From the NCBI GenBank assembly GCA_009775225.1, contig VSPE01000006.1, positions 1-64,000 of the forward strand: a stretch of 64,000 bases of DNA. The letters are read 5' to 3'. This document shows positions 53,836-63,831 of the stretch, one piece after another; the stretch's first letter is position 1; each line of letters starts with the position of its first letter. The notes beneath the pieces are model-generated. The model worked only from the letters and a program-made list of their open reading frames with translations. It ran no database searches and had not been told where the DNA came from. The position numbers and the translations under genes are program-made. The DNA is from Muribaculaceae bacterium. GTDB lineage: Bacteria; Bacteroidota; Bacteroidia; Bacteroidales; Muribaculaceae.

Positions 53836-54491
53836 AAGACCTTCAAGCCATCCGCGGAACCACAATACTGCGGCGCATGGTGGCCCAAGGCGAGCACGAA
53901 CGGCAAGACTTCAAATTTGCCATATCCGACGCCCGCAAGATAGCACGCTCGCTGTCGGCCTTCGCCAACCACAGCGGCGGCCGCCTGCTCATCGGTGTAA
54001 AAGACAACGGCGTGATAGCCGGCGTACGCAACGAGGAAGACATATACGTGGTAGAGCAGGCCGCCGAGCGCTACTGCCGCCCGCCACAGCGGATAACGTT
54101 CAAGGCCTACCGCCTCGAAGGCTCCGTGCGTGTGATAGTGGCCGAGATAGCGGCATCGGACGTGCGCCCCGTGAGCGTCGACGAAGGCGCCGGACTCATC
54201 AAGGCATATTACCGCGTGGCCGACGAGAACATTGCCGCAACGCCAATGATGATGCGCGCATGGCAGCTCGCCTCCGACCCCGAAGCCGCCCCTCTCGACA
54301 GCCGCCACTACAGCCTCGCCGCAATCTTCGACAGCCTCGATGTGCGCCTCGACGAGCAGCAGATAGCTCTGAGACTGCACCTGAGCGTGGCCGACACCTG
54401 CGAGATGATAGCGCGTCTGGCCGCCGCCGGAGTGCTGCGCTTCGTGCACGACAGCGCAGGGCGCTTCCTTGTGGCGGCTGCCGAGGCGTGA
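53832..54491 (+). CDS. AlbA_2 (Schlafen-like) DNA-binding domain protein
   Basis: A 219-residue protein. Residues about 15-135 match the AlbA_2 domain: EGEHE-type start HERQDFKFAISDARKIARS, SAFANHSGGRLLIGVKDNG, and a YYRVADENI strand near 130. Residues about 150-219 look like a winged helix (IALRLHLSVADTCEMIARL). Such proteins are predicted nucleic-acid-binding regulators. Many Bacteroidales carry one here, translationally coupled to mtnN through the ATGA overlap. The link to methionine metabolism is unknown. Confidence 0.85.
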   Translation: MKDLQAIRGTTILRRMVAQGEHERQDFKFAISDARKIARSLSAFANHSGGRLLIGVKDNGVIAGVRNEEDIYVVEQAAERYCRPPQRITFKAYRLEGSVRVIVAEIAASDVRPVSVDEGAGLIKAYYRVADENIAATPMMMRAWQLASDPEAAPLDSRHYSLAAIFDSLDVRLDEQQIALRLHLSVADTCEMIARLAAAGVLRFVHDSAGRFLVAAAEA

Positions 54492-54519
54492 GCATAGCGC
54501 GCACGCGTACAATAAATAT

Positions 54520-54550
54520 TTTGCGACTTACTTAAAAATCACTACCTTTG
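54520..54550 (+). promoter_or_regulatory. Promoter of pheT
   Basis: TTTG (54520-54523), 19 bases, TACCTTTG (54543-54550): a textbook Bacteroidetes promoter. Translation starts at 54573, about 16 bases after the expected start of transcription. Confidence 0.82.
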
Positions 54551-54572
54551 CAAGTCGAAAACACTCCAAGCA

Positions 54573-57065
54573 ATGAATATATCATATAAATGGCTTAAAG
54601 AATACGTAGACCTCGAGCTGACACCCGACGAACTGTCGGCCCTGCTCACCTCAATCGGTCTCGAAGTAGGCACCGTAGAGCGCGTGGAGAGCATACGCGG
54701 CGGCCTCGCAGGCATCGTAATCGGCAAAGTGCTCACTTGCGAAGCGCACCCCGACAGCGACCATCTCCACATCACCACCGTCGACCTCGAGGGCAACGGC
54801 AACCCCACACAGATAGTTTGCGGCGCACCTAATGTAGCAGCCGGCCAAACCGTTGTGGTAGCCACTGTAGGCACAACGCTCTATACTCCCGAGGGCGAGT
54901 CGTTCAAAATCAAGAAGTCAAAAATACGCGGCGTGGAGTCGCTCGGCATGATATGTGCCGAAGACGAAATCGGCGTAGGCCACTCGCACGACGGCATCAT
55001 AGTGCTGCCCGCGGCAGCCGAAGCCCTCGTAGGCACCCCCGCTTCGGAGTATTTCGGCGTTGAAGACGACTACGTACTCGAAGTAGACCTAACCCCCAAC
55101 CGCATCGACGCAGCCTCGCACTACGGCGTGGCACGCGACGTGGCGGCTGCTCTCACCGGCCGCGGCATCAACGCCGTCAAGGCGCACCGCCCCGCCGTCG
55201 ACGACTTCACTGTCGACAGGCCCGAGGCCAAAGGCATAGAAGTGAGTGTAGAGTCAGCCGACGGCGTAACCCGCTACTGCGGCATCACTATCGAAGGCGT
55301 ACAGGTAGGCCCCAGCCCCGAATGGCTTGTGAAACACCTCGCCACCATAGGCATGCACTCTATCAACAATGTGGTAGACATCACCAACTATATCCTCCAC
55401 GCCATAGGCCAGCCGCTGCACGCCTTCGACGCCGACACACTCACCGGCGACAAGGTAGTGGTGCGCCGCGCCGCACACGGCAGCAAGTTCGTGACACTCG
55501 ACGGCGCTGAACACACCCTCGACGGCGCCGACCTCATGATTTGCGATGCCGAGACTCCCCGCTGCATCGCAGGCGTATTCGGAGGCCTCAACTCGGGCAC
55601 TACCGAGACTACCACACGCGTGTTCCTCGAGAGCGCATGCTTCAATGCCACCTCGGTGCGCCGCACGGCACGCCGCCACGGCATCAGCACCGACTCATCG
55701 TTCCGCTTTGAGCGCGGCGTAGACCCCAACGGCTGTCTCTACGCCCTCAAGCTCGCCGCAAAACTTATATGCGAGCTTACCAGCGGCAAGACCGCGGGCG
55801 CAATCACGGACTACTATCCCGCTCCCGTAGACCCCTACCACGTGGACATGAACATCGCCGACTTCGGCCGCCTTATCGGAGCCAAGTTCGCCGACGAAAC
55901 CATACTCAAGATACTCAACGCACTTGAAATAAAGGCCGAACTCAAGGCCGGAGGCGAACTCAGCCTCGACGTGCCCACCTATCGCGTGGACGTTCAGCGC
56001 CCCTGCGACGTGATTGAGGACTTCCTCCGCATCTACGGCTACAACGAAATCCCCATGAGCAGCAAACTGCATTCATGCCTCTCGTTCAAGACCCCGGTAG
56101 ACGCAGCCAACGACCTTCGCCGCACCATAGCCGAGCAGCTTACCGGCGCCGGCTGGAACGAAATCCTCAACAACTCGCTCACAGCAGAAAGCTACTACGC
56201 ACCTCTGTCCGACTATCCCCTCGACAACTGCGTGCGTCTGCTCAACCCTCTGAGCCAAGACCTCTGCGTGATGCGCCAGACCCTGCTCTTCGGCGGTCTG
56301 GAATCGGTGGCCCACAACATTAACCGCCGCTGCCCTGACACCGCTTTCTACGAGTTCGGCAACGTGTACTTCCGCAACGGCACCAAGACCTCGACCGCCG
56401 AGGCCCCGCTGGCACCCTACAGCGAGTCGGCACACTTAGGCATGTGGATGTCGGGCTCTACCCGCCAGGCCAACTGGCTCCGCCAGCGCGAAGACGCCTG
56501 CTTCTACGACCTTAAGGCAGCCGTAATCAACGTCCTCGCACGCTGCGGCCTCGACTGCTCGCAGGTTAGCTTCACCGATGCCGACACACCCGCAGGCGGC
56601 ATCTTCGCACAGGCACTCACAATCAAGCACGTGAACGGCGGCACTATCGGCACTATCGGCATGGTAGCCGGCGATGTGCTGCGCCGCTGCGACATCAAGG
56701 TTCCCGTATGCTTCGCCGAACTCAACTGGGACAGCGTGGCACACCTTGCCGCCCGCCGCAACGCGCTCTACACACCGCTACCCAAGACTCAGCCCGTGAA
56801 GCGCGACCTCTCGCTGCTGCTTGACACCAAAGTGACTATGGCCGACATCGAAGAAACCGTACGCCGCGCCGAGCGCCGCATACTCACCGGCATCGACCTC
56901 TTCGACGTGTACGAGGGCGACAAGCTCCCCGCCGGCAAAAAGTCGTATGCCATATCAATCAACCTCCAGGACCCCGAAAAGACCCTCCAGGACAAGTACA
57001 TCGACCGCGTGATGAACAACATCATCAACGCCCTCCGCACCGACCTCGGAGCAGAACTACGCTAA
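54573..57065 (+). CDS. pheT: Phenylalanyl-tRNA synthetase beta subunit
   Basis: An 830-residue protein, the usual length. Domains in order are the EMAP-like tRNA-binding domain (about 40-150, with GIVIGKVLTCEAHPDSDHL), the B3/B4 domain (about 215-390, NNVVDITNYIL), B5 (about 405-480), the synthetase-like core, and the C-terminal ferredoxin-fold anticodon-binding domain (about 735-830, KTQPVKRDLSLLLD). It pairs with PheS to charge tRNA-Phe; pheS is not adjacent, as usual in this phylum. Confidence 0.96.
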   Translation: MNISYKWLKEYVDLELTPDELSALLTSIGLEVGTVERVESIRGGLAGIVIGKVLTCEAHPDSDHLHITTVDLEGNGNPTQIVCGAPNVAAGQTVVVATVGTTLYTPEGESFKIKKSKIRGVESLGMICAEDEIGVGHSHDGIIVLPAAAEALVGTPASEYFGVEDDYVLEVDLTPNRIDAASHYGVARDVAAALTGRGINAVKAHRPAVDDFTVDRPEAKGIEVSVESADGVTRYCGITIEGVQVGPSPEWLVKHLATIGMHSINNVVDITNYILHAIGQPLHAFDADTLTGDKVVVRRAAHGSKFVTLDGAEHTLDGADLMICDAETPRCIAGVFGGLNSGTTETTTRVFLESACFNATSVRRTARRHGISTDSSFRFERGVDPNGCLYALKLAAKLICELTSGKTAGAITDYYPAPVDPYHVDMNIADFGRLIGAKFADETILKILNALEIKAELKAGGELSLDVPTYRVDVQRPCDVIEDFLRIYGYNEIPMSSKLHSCLSFKTPVDAANDLRRTIAEQLTGAGWNEILNNSLTAESYYAPLSDYPLDNCVRLLNPLSQDLCVMRQTLLFGGLESVAHNINRRCPDTAFYEFGNVYFRNGTKTSTAEAPLAPYSESAHLGMWMSGSTRQANWLRQREDACFYDLKAAVINVLARCGLDCSQVSFTDADTPAGGIFAQALTIKHVNGGTIGTIGMVAGDVLRRCDIKVPVCFAELNWDSVAHLAARRNALYTPLPKTQPVKRDLSLLLDTKVTMADIEETVRRAERRILTGIDLFDVYEGDKLPAGKKSYAISINLQDPEKTLQDKYIDRVMNNIINALRTDLGAELR

Positions 57066-57102
57066 CAATCAACAAAAATAACCAACAAGATAAAAACAAG
57101 CA

Positions 57103-57846
57103 ATGGGAAGAGCATTCGAATACCGCAAAGCCCGTAAACTCAAACGTTGGGGCAATATGTCGCGTACTTTCACGCGCATCGGCAAGGAAATAACAATCGC
57201 CGCCAAAGCCGGTGGACCCGACCCCGATACCAACCCCCGCCTGCGCGCCCTCATGCAGAATGCCAAGGCAGCCAACATGCCCAAGGATACTGTAGAACGT
57301 GCTATCAAGAAAGCCACCGACAAAAACGCCGGCGACTACAAGGAAATCACATACGAGGGCTACGGCCCCTTCGGCATCGCAATCTTCGTGGAGGCAGCTA
57401 CCGACAACAACACACGCACCGTGGCAAACGTGCGCTCGTACTTCACCAAGCACGGCGGCAGCCTCGGCACACAGGGCTCGCTCACATTCCTCTTCGACCA
57501 CAAGAGCCTCTTCAAAATCAAGCCCAAAGACGGCGTAAGCCTCGACGACCTCGAGCTTGAGCTCATCGACTACGGTGTAGACGAACTCGGCCACGACGAA
57601 GACGAGGAAGGCAACGAGGAAATCGTGCTCTACGGCGCCTTCGAATCGTACTCGCAAATTCAGAAATACCTCGAAGACAACGGCTTCGAAATCATCAGCT
57701 CAGAATTTGTACGTATTCCCAACGACGTGAAGGACGTAACACCCGAACAGCGCGAGAGCATCAACAAACTGCTCGAGAAGCTCGAAGACGACGAAGACGT
57801 TCAGAACGTGTTCCACAACATGCGTGAGGAAGACGACGAAGAATAA
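57103..57846 (+). CDS. YebC/PmpR family protein
   Basis: A 247-residue protein with the family start MGRAFEYRKARKLKRWGNMS, NPRLRALMQNAKAANMPKDT and the EGYGPFGIAIFVEAATDNN strand. Family members have been described as DNA-binding regulators and, more recently, as factors that help ribosomes stalled at proline-rich stretches. The C-terminus is acidic. It lies 37 bases after pheT and is probably in the same transcript. Confidence 0.93.
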   Translation: MGRAFEYRKARKLKRWGNMSRTFTRIGKEITIAAKAGGPDPDTNPRLRALMQNAKAANMPKDTVERAIKKATDKNAGDYKEITYEGYGPFGIAIFVEAATDNNTRTVANVRSYFTKHGGSLGTQGSLTFLFDHKSLFKIKPKDGVSLDDLELELIDYGVDELGHDEDEEGNEEIVLYGAFESYSQIQKYLEDNGFEIISSEFVRIPNDVKDVTPEQRESINKLLEKLEDDEDVQNVFHNMREEDDEE

Positions 57847-57869
57847 TCTCCCGCCGATAACACAAGCAA

Positions 57870-57904
57870 CAGGAGCGAGACGGCCCAAGGCCGCCCCGCT
57901 CCTG
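57870..57904 (+). terminator. Terminator of the pheT-yebC transcript
   Basis: CAGGAGCG (57870-57877) pairs with CGCTCCTG (57897-57904), with additional inner GGC/GCC pairing, followed by CCGTTTTCT. Confidence 0.7.
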
Positions 57905-58078
57905 CCGTTTTCTACAACTCTTTCTCCTTTCAGTTCTCAAGGGCTCTCCTGACGATATAATATACCGTAATAATCTCCTATGTAGCTATCTATTAAGAAA
58001 CACGGCTCTTACTCCTGCCGTTTTTGCAGCTTGCCGCGCATCTTTTTTTACGATTTTCACATAATTCTACGCCCCATA

Positions 58079-58110
58079 TTTGAAGTTACGGCAAAAAAAA
58101 TGTATCTTTG
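58079..58110 (+). promoter_or_regulatory. Promoter of the peptidyl-prolyl isomerase gene
   Basis: TTTG (58079-58082), 20 bases, TATCTTTG (58103-58110). The ATG is at 58152. Because the box lies inside the longer frame opening at 58080, the shorter start is correct. Confidence 0.78.
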
Positions 58111-58151
58111 TGCGCTTTTTACCACGAAATAACAAAACCACTTATCATACA

Positions 58152-60251
58152 ATGGCAACCTTAGAGAAAATCAGAAACAAGTCGGTGCTGCTGTTCATCA
58201 TCATCATAGTAGCACTCCTTGCCTTCATCCTGGGTGACTTCCTCACCTCGGGACGCACCTACTTCGGCCATCCCACCACAGTTGCAAAAGCCGGTGGCGT
58301 GACCGTGGAATATCAAGACTATCAGAACCGTCTGGCTCAGGCCGGCGAGCAGCTCCGCAACCAGGGTCGCGACTACAGCAGCGACGTCCTAACACAGAAC
58401 GTCGTACAGTCGCTCCTCACCGAGCAGCTCCTCAAGAAAGAATACGACGAGCTGGGCATCAAGGTAACCGACGCCGAGCTTACCGAAGCCATGACAGGCG
58501 AGAACCCCCACCCCGCCGCTCAACAGATGATTGGCTACCTCGCGCAGCAGCTCCAGCTCCCCGAAGCATCGGGCCGCGCCGTATACGACGCCATGCAGAA
58601 CCCCGCCAAGTACGGTCTCCGTCCCGAAATCGGCGACGAGCTCCGCAAAATCTGGGCTTCGCAGGAGCAAGACCTCGAGAACTCGATGCTCAACCAGAAA
58701 TTCATGAGCCTCGTAACAGGTCTTTTCACATATAACAAACTCGACGCCAAGAACTTCTACGACGACAACGCCACCACACGCCACATAGCATACGTGAGCA
58801 AGGACGCCAGTTCGGTGGCCGACGACGAAATCGAGTTCAGCGACGCCGACGTAAAGGCACTTTGGAACTCTCAGAAAGCCAACTACCGCCTCGACGAAGA
58901 GACTCGTGAAATAGAATACATCTACGTGCCTATCGAACCTTCGCAGGCCGACCGCATCGCAGGCCAGCAGGTTGTTGAGGAAGCTATCAGCGCCCTCAAC
59001 GAAACTCCCGGTACCGACGCCGTGGCTTCGAACACCCGCTTTGTGGTATCGCAGCTCAACGTACCCGCAAGCCGCATCACCGACAACCGCCTCAAGACTT
59101 TCGTCGCCGAGAACGAAGTCGGCACCGCCAAGCTCCTCAGCCGCGACGGCGACTCTTACACTATCGCCAAAGTAATCGAAGTAAAGCAGGGTATCGACTC
59201 TATCAACATCTCCATGCTCCGCGCAGCAGAAGAGGTTAACCTCGACAGCCTCGTAGACGTACTCAACGGCGGCGAAACCTTCGCATCGCTCTCCGACGGC
59301 GCATCAATCATGGGCCAGGACAGCATCTGGACAGGACTTGAAGGCATGGGCGTAGACGAGAAGATGAAGAGCGCCCTCACCACTGCCGCCACCGGCAAGG
59401 CATTTGTGTACACCGACACCGTACAGGGCACTCCCGTGAGCGCTATCTACAAGGTGAACCGCCGCAACGCACCCGTAAACTTCTACGACATCGCAACTAT
59501 CGAATACACCGTAGACCCCTCGCAGGAAACACTTACCGACCTCACCGGCTCGCTCCGCACCTACGTGAGCAACAACTCTTCGGCCGACGAATTTGCAAAG
59601 AACGCCACCGAAGCCGGCTACTCGGTACTCACCGACCAGGTCAGCGCTTCCTCGACAGGCATAGGCAACGCTTCAGACAGCCGCCGCTTCGTGAAGTGGG
59701 CTATGGAGGCCAAGAAAGGCCAGGTTTCGCCCATGCTTCAGGATGACAAGCAGAGCTACCTCATCGCCATTGCCGTCACTGACATCTACGACGACTACAT
59801 GCCCTACACCAGCCCCGCTCTCAACACACAACTCACCGCTCAAGCCCGCAACGCCAAGAAGGCCGAGAAGCTCATGAGCGACTACACAGGCAAAGCTTCC
59901 GACCTTGAGGGCTATGCAAAGGCTATGGGCGCGGAAGTGGCTGAAGGCAACGTGAACATCACAACTCCCACCCTCCTCAACATCGGCTTCAACGAAAGCG
60001 CTCTTCAGGGTGCAATAGCCGCTGCCGAGCAGGGCAAACTCACAGGCCCCGTAAAGGGCAACCGCGGTATCCTCGTATTCGAAGTGCGCGAAGTGAACAC
60101 CGACAACCGTCCATTCACCGAAAACGAATACGGCAACCGCTTCAACCAGACTTTCGGCCTCACTCGCCAGGCTACTCCCCTGCCCCTCCTCTTAGGCAAG
60201 GATAAGGTAGACAACCGCTCGCTCAACTTCGTGCAGGCTGTAGGCGAATAA
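58152..60251 (+). CDS. PpiD/SurA-type membrane-anchored peptidyl-prolyl isomerase
   Basis: A 699-residue protein. One membrane segment near residues 12-32 (VLLFIIIIVALLAFILGDFL) anchors a large periplasmic part. Residues about 45-215 form a SurA_N-type chaperone domain (QDYQNRLAQAGEQ, LLTEQLLKKEYDELGIKVTDAEL). Parvulin-like modules are expected around 340-460 and 500-640, though the catalytic motifs are weak by eye. Such proteins help outer-membrane and secreted proteins fold as they leave the Sec channel. Confidence 0.88.
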   Translation: MATLEKIRNKSVLLFIIIIVALLAFILGDFLTSGRTYFGHPTTVAKAGGVTVEYQDYQNRLAQAGEQLRNQGRDYSSDVLTQNVVQSLLTEQLLKKEYDELGIKVTDAELTEAMTGENPHPAAQQMIGYLAQQLQLPEASGRAVYDAMQNPAKYGLRPEIGDELRKIWASQEQDLENSMLNQKFMSLVTGLFTYNKLDAKNFYDDNATTRHIAYVSKDASSVADDEIEFSDADVKALWNSQKANYRLDEETREIEYIYVPIEPSQADRIAGQQVVEEAISALNETPGTDAVASNTRFVVSQLNVPASRITDNRLKTFVAENEVGTAKLLSRDGDSYTIAKVIEVKQGIDSINISMLRAAEEVNLDSLVDVLNGGETFASLSDGASIMGQDSIWTGLEGMGVDEKMKSALTTAATGKAFVYTDTVQGTPVSAIYKVNRRNAPVNFYDIATIEYTVDPSQETLTDLTGSLRTYVSNNSSADEFAKNATEAGYSVLTDQVSASSTGIGNASDSRRFVKWAMEAKKGQVSPMLQDDKQSYLIAIAVTDIYDDYMPYTSPALNTQLTAQARNAKKAEKLMSDYTGKASDLEGYAKAMGAEVAEGNVNITTPTLLNIGFNESALQGAIAAAEQGKLTGPVKGNRGILVFEVREVNTDNRPFTENEYGNRFNQTFGLTRQATPLPLLLGKDKVDNRSLNFVQAVGE

Positions 60252-60280
60252 TCAGATAAATTCATAACTTTGCATACTAT

Positions 60281-60315
60281 GTTCTGGCCGGACTCGCGAT
60301 GAGTCCGGCCAGAAC
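60281..60315 (+). terminator. Terminator after the isomerase gene
   Basis: A perfect 15-bp stem (60281-60295 with 60301-60315) with loop GCGAT, followed by six T. It is the strongest terminator in the window. Confidence 0.92.
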
Positions 60316-60383
60316 TTTTTTACATGGAGGCACCAACCATTTACATCGTTGATGTGTTAGCAAATTATAAAAAAACACACGAT

Positions 60384-60839
60384 ATGAAAATAAATACTTG
60401 CCTTCATTCTTTACGCCTGTTGCTCGCCGTTCTGATGTGCTCGGCTCTTGTATGGACGGCCGGCGGATGCAGCCACCGCGACCTCTGGGACGATGTTCCG
60501 GGACCTGTAGCCGAGTTCCTCAACCAATACTTCCCCTACTCCGAACTGCAGTCGGTCACGGAAAGCGGCTCGAACTACCACATACGTATCGACGATGGTC
60601 CCGGACTGACTTTCGACTACACCTACTCATGGATTGCTATCGACGGCTACGGCATGCCGCTGCCTCAGGTACTGCTGTTCGACCAGCTCCCGCCACGCCT
60701 CTACGACTATCTTCAGGAGACCGAACAGCTTAACTGCGTATTCAGCATGGAGCGCAATAAAGAGTATTATATCCTCACCCTGCTGGACTCTTCGCTAAAA
60801 TACACGATAGCCACAGGCGAAATGACTGAAAAATTATGA
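60384..60839 (+). CDS. Small lipoprotein, PepSY-like fold
   Basis: A 151-residue protein from the ATG at 60384; the frame from 60324 begins beside the terminator and is not used. A signal with lipobox TAGGC is followed by HRDLWDDVPGPVAEFLNQYFP. The repeated pattern of helix then strands (FLNQYFPYSELQSVTE... YHIRIDDG) resembles the small PepSY-like (DUF2874) proteins of Bacteroidetes, usually exported and of unknown role. The family assignment is by eye. Confidence 0.65.
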   Translation: MKINTCLHSLRLLLAVLMCSALVWTAGGCSHRDLWDDVPGPVAEFLNQYFPYSELQSVTESGSNYHIRIDDGPGLTFDYTYSWIAIDGYGMPLPQVLLFDQLPPRLYDYLQETEQLNCVFSMERNKEYYILTLLDSSLKYTIATGEMTEKL

Positions 60840-60857
60840 TTATTAAAAAATAGTGAT

Positions 60858-60865
60858 TATATTTG
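60858..60865 (+). promoter_or_regulatory. -7 box upstream of the M6 protease gene
   Basis: TATATTTG fits TAnnTTTG; the -33 region is weak. The start codon is at 60982, leaving a leader of about 110 bases without an obvious gene. Confidence 0.4.
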
Positions 60866-60981
60866 CCGCTGAAAACGCACTCGAAGATGCCGGTATAAGC
60901 CAAAACATTGTCATAATGACACCAAAACCCGAAACCGACACTTCGGAGCACTAACACTAAATTAACCGAACTGTTTTTTCA

Positions 60982-63819
60982 ATGGCAATCAGAAATTTTC
61001 TGCGTAGGTTGCGCCCGACTTTGCGTAAGGGTGCAGCCTTGGTGCTTATGGCCTGTGTTTCCGACCCATCTCTGCTGGCTATTCCTGCCCGCCCGGGGCT
61101 GATACAGTTAAGCCAACCCGACGGCAGCACCGTGGAAGCGCGCATGTATGGCGACGAGTATCATCACTTCTTCACAACTCCCGACGGACGGCCCCTTCTT
61201 CAGAACGACGACGGCACATATTCCGTTTCCGACACCGACCCCGAGCTTTACTTCAGAGCCATGAGCGATATGGCCTTGCGATCGCCCCGCCGTCAGGCCG
61301 CCACACAACGCATGCAGAAAGCCCGCGCCAAGGCACCGGCTTCCGAAAAAGGCTACGGACTATTCCCCGGCACTGCATTCCCGTCGACAGGCCAACCCAA
61401 GGCTTTGGTGATATTAGTGGAGTTCAGTGACCTCAGATTCACCTGCCCCGACCCGTCGGACTACTTTAACCGCATGATTAACGAACGCGGTTTCTCGGAC
61501 TACGGCGGAACCGGCTCAGCGCTCGATTTCTTCTCCGATAACTCGCAAGGCCGCTTCGAGCCTCAGTTCGACGTGTTCGGCCCCGTGACGCTGGCGAACG
61601 AAATGAGCTACTACGGTGAAAACGCCGCCAACGGCAACGACCGCCGCGCGTACATGATGGTTGTGGAGGCCGCACGTCTCCTCGACAGCGAGATTGATTT
61701 TTCGGAGTACGACACCGACGGCGACGGCGTGGTCGACAACGTATTCATATTCTTTGCCGGCGAGGCGGAGTCGTCGACCGGCATAAAGAACCAGGTGTGG
61801 CCACATACCTTCTTTCTCAGCTACGCAAGCGGAGTCGATGTAGTACACGACGGCGTGAAGCTTGACCGCTACGCCTGTTCCAACGAATGGAACGTGCCGC
61901 GCGATATGTTCGGCAGGCCGCTTCCAGGCGACCCGGGACGACCCGACGGAATAGGTACCTTCGTACACGAGTTCTCGCATGTAATGGGTCTGCCCGACCT
62001 CTATACGGTGTCGTATAACAGCGCCTTCACCCCCGGCCCCTGGTCGACCCTCGACTACGGCCCCTACAACAACAACGGCTGCACACCTCCCAACTACTCG
62101 ATTTTCGAACGCTATGCCCTCGGCTGGCTCCAGCCGCGCGAAATAACATCGGCGGCTAACGTTCGCCTCGACGAAATATCTCGCAATCAGGGCGCCATAA
62201 TTCCCACTCCCAAACCTACCGAATTCTTCCTCTTCGAGAACCGCCAGCAGACAGGATGGGACACATACATCCCCGGTCACGGCCTCCTTGTATGGCACAT
62301 CGACTACAACGACAACGTGTGGATTTCCAACACCGTGAATACTACCGTGAACCACCAGCACGTGGATATCGAAGAAGCCGACGGCATGAGCTCCGAGGAG
62401 ACACGTGCCGACGACGCTTTCCCCGGCAGTCTCGGACGCACTGAGTTCAACGACAACACCATACCGAGCATGCTGCCCTGGACAGGACGCTCGCTCGGCC
62501 TACCGATAAGCGAAATCACAGAAAGAGCCGACGGCGTCGTCACCTTCAAGGTAGCCGGCGGACGTCCCGACGTGAAAGTGCCTGTAGCCAACGCGGCCAC
62601 CGACATCACGCCCGGCAGCTTCAAGGCATCGTGGTCGCCCTCCGACGAAGCAGACTGCAACTACGCTCTGAGCGTATATACACGCACCGGCGCAGGAAAC
62701 CGCGGTATGGTATTCGTGCCCGGCTACGACCGTCGCATCGTGGGAGCGGTCACAGAATACACAGTCGACGGTCTACGCTACGACACCAAGTATTACTATA
62801 CCGTAAGCGTGATAGTGAGTGCCGGAGAGAGCGAACCCTCCGACGAAGTGGCCGTGCGCACTCTTCCGCCGACCTTCGACTATTTGGCTCCGGACGTCCT
62901 CGAGGCACAGGAGGTGAGTTCCTTCTCCTTCACCGCAGCATGGGCACCCCTCGCCGACGCCGAAGAGTATCTGCTAACAGTGACTACTCCCACTCCCGAC
63001 GGCACCCTCCACGAGAGCTACGACTTCACCGACGGCATCACCGGCCTGCCCTCAGGCTGGAGCACCACCACAAACTCCACCTACGCCATATCGGCAAACT
63101 GCGGTAAGGCAGTGCCGTCGCTGCGACTCACCAAAGCAGGACAAACACTCGCCACGGCACACATGAAAGAAGATATCAGCGCTCTGAGCTTCTGGATGCG
63201 GGGCATAAGCATAGACGAGGGCGACGACGTTCTTATCGAAGGCTACACCACCGGCGGAGAATGGATAAATATTGGCACCAAAGCAGCCACAAAGACTGCC
63301 GGAGGCGCCACATACACCATTGAGAACCTGCCAGAAGGCATCCGGGCAATTCGCATTACCGCGAACCACACCGCAGGCTCGCTGGCAATCGACGATGTAG
63401 ACCTGAGCTATGGCACTGCATACTCCGACAAGCCTATCGATGGCTATGCAGCCCGCAAAACAGGCAACGTATGCACCTATAGAGTGGACGGACTCACACC
63501 TGCCACTCAATACAACTACTATGTAGAGGCATATAACGGTTCTCTATACTCTCTTCCGTCCGAAACAGCCACCGTCCGCACACCCGAGGCATCGGGCATA
63601 TCGGCATCGGGTGTATCTTCGGCCAAAGTCACCATACAAGGCCGCAGGGTGACAGCCTCCGGCCTCAGCGGCAAAGTCATCGCCCTATACGACATGGCAG
63701 GCATAAAGGTGGCGGCTGCTCCTGTCCGCAGCGGCGAAGCCATGCTATCGGCACCTGCTTCCGGCACTTATATAATAACCATCGACGGTAAAACAATAGG
63801 AAAAACCTTCATTAAATAA
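60982..63819 (+). CDS. M6 family metalloprotease with fibronectin domains and sorting tail
   Basis: A 945-residue exported protease. The zinc site is intact: GTFVHEFSHVMGLPDLY with His329, Glu330, His333 and Asp339. A calcium-loop-like DTDGDGVVDN lies at 244-253. The M6 catalytic region spans about 135-500. Two fibronectin-type modules flank a jelly-roll-like insert (about 540-870), and the end resembles a type IX sorting tail (VIALYDMAGIKVAAA ... TYIITIDGKTIGKTFIK). The N-terminus has a hydrophobic stretch with LMAC (Cys25), so lipidation is possible but would be unusual with a sorting tail. It probably degrades host or dietary proteins. Confidence 0.88.
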   Translation: MAIRNFLRRLRPTLRKGAALVLMACVSDPSLLAIPARPGLIQLSQPDGSTVEARMYGDEYHHFFTTPDGRPLLQNDDGTYSVSDTDPELYFRAMSDMALRSPRRQAATQRMQKARAKAPASEKGYGLFPGTAFPSTGQPKALVILVEFSDLRFTCPDPSDYFNRMINERGFSDYGGTGSALDFFSDNSQGRFEPQFDVFGPVTLANEMSYYGENAANGNDRRAYMMVVEAARLLDSEIDFSEYDTDGDGVVDNVFIFFAGEAESSTGIKNQVWPHTFFLSYASGVDVVHDGVKLDRYACSNEWNVPRDMFGRPLPGDPGRPDGIGTFVHEFSHVMGLPDLYTVSYNSAFTPGPWSTLDYGPYNNNGCTPPNYSIFERYALGWLQPREITSAANVRLDEISRNQGAIIPTPKPTEFFLFENRQQTGWDTYIPGHGLLVWHIDYNDNVWISNTVNTTVNHQHVDIEEADGMSSEETRADDAFPGSLGRTEFNDNTIPSMLPWTGRSLGLPISEITERADGVVTFKVAGGRPDVKVPVANAATDITPGSFKASWSPSDEADCNYALSVYTRTGAGNRGMVFVPGYDRRIVGAVTEYTVDGLRYDTKYYYTVSVIVSAGESEPSDEVAVRTLPPTFDYLAPDVLEAQEVSSFSFTAAWAPLADAEEYLLTVTTPTPDGTLHESYDFTDGITGLPSGWSTTTNSTYAISANCGKAVPSLRLTKAGQTLATAHMKEDISALSFWMRGISIDEGDDVLIEGYTTGGEWINIGTKAATKTAGGATYTIENLPEGIRAIRITANHTAGSLAIDDVDLSYGTAYSDKPIDGYAARKTGNVCTYRVDGLTPATQYNYYVEAYNGSLYSLPSETATVRTPEASGISASGVSSAKVTIQGRRVTASGLSGKVIALYDMAGIKVAAAPVRSGEAMLSAPASGTYIITIDGKTIGKTFIK

Positions 63820-63831
63820 TTCATTTCTTCT

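Larger units (their letters stand above)
57847..58151. other. Intergenic region, 305 bp
   Basis: No gene is visible. It carries the yebC terminator at its left end and the promoter of the isomerase gene at its right end. The string CTCCTGCCGTTTT occurs twice (about 57900-57912 and 58012-58024). Confidence 0.6.

Noticed and set aside
60265..60272. A -7-like TAACTTTG directly before the terminator at 60281
   Set aside because: It has no matching -33 box and would only make a ~40-base transcript, so it is probably chance, though a small RNA cannot be excluded.
60908..60955. A possible tiny reading frame between the lipoprotein and the M6 protease
   Set aside because: About 12 codons, no initiation signal and no conserved features.
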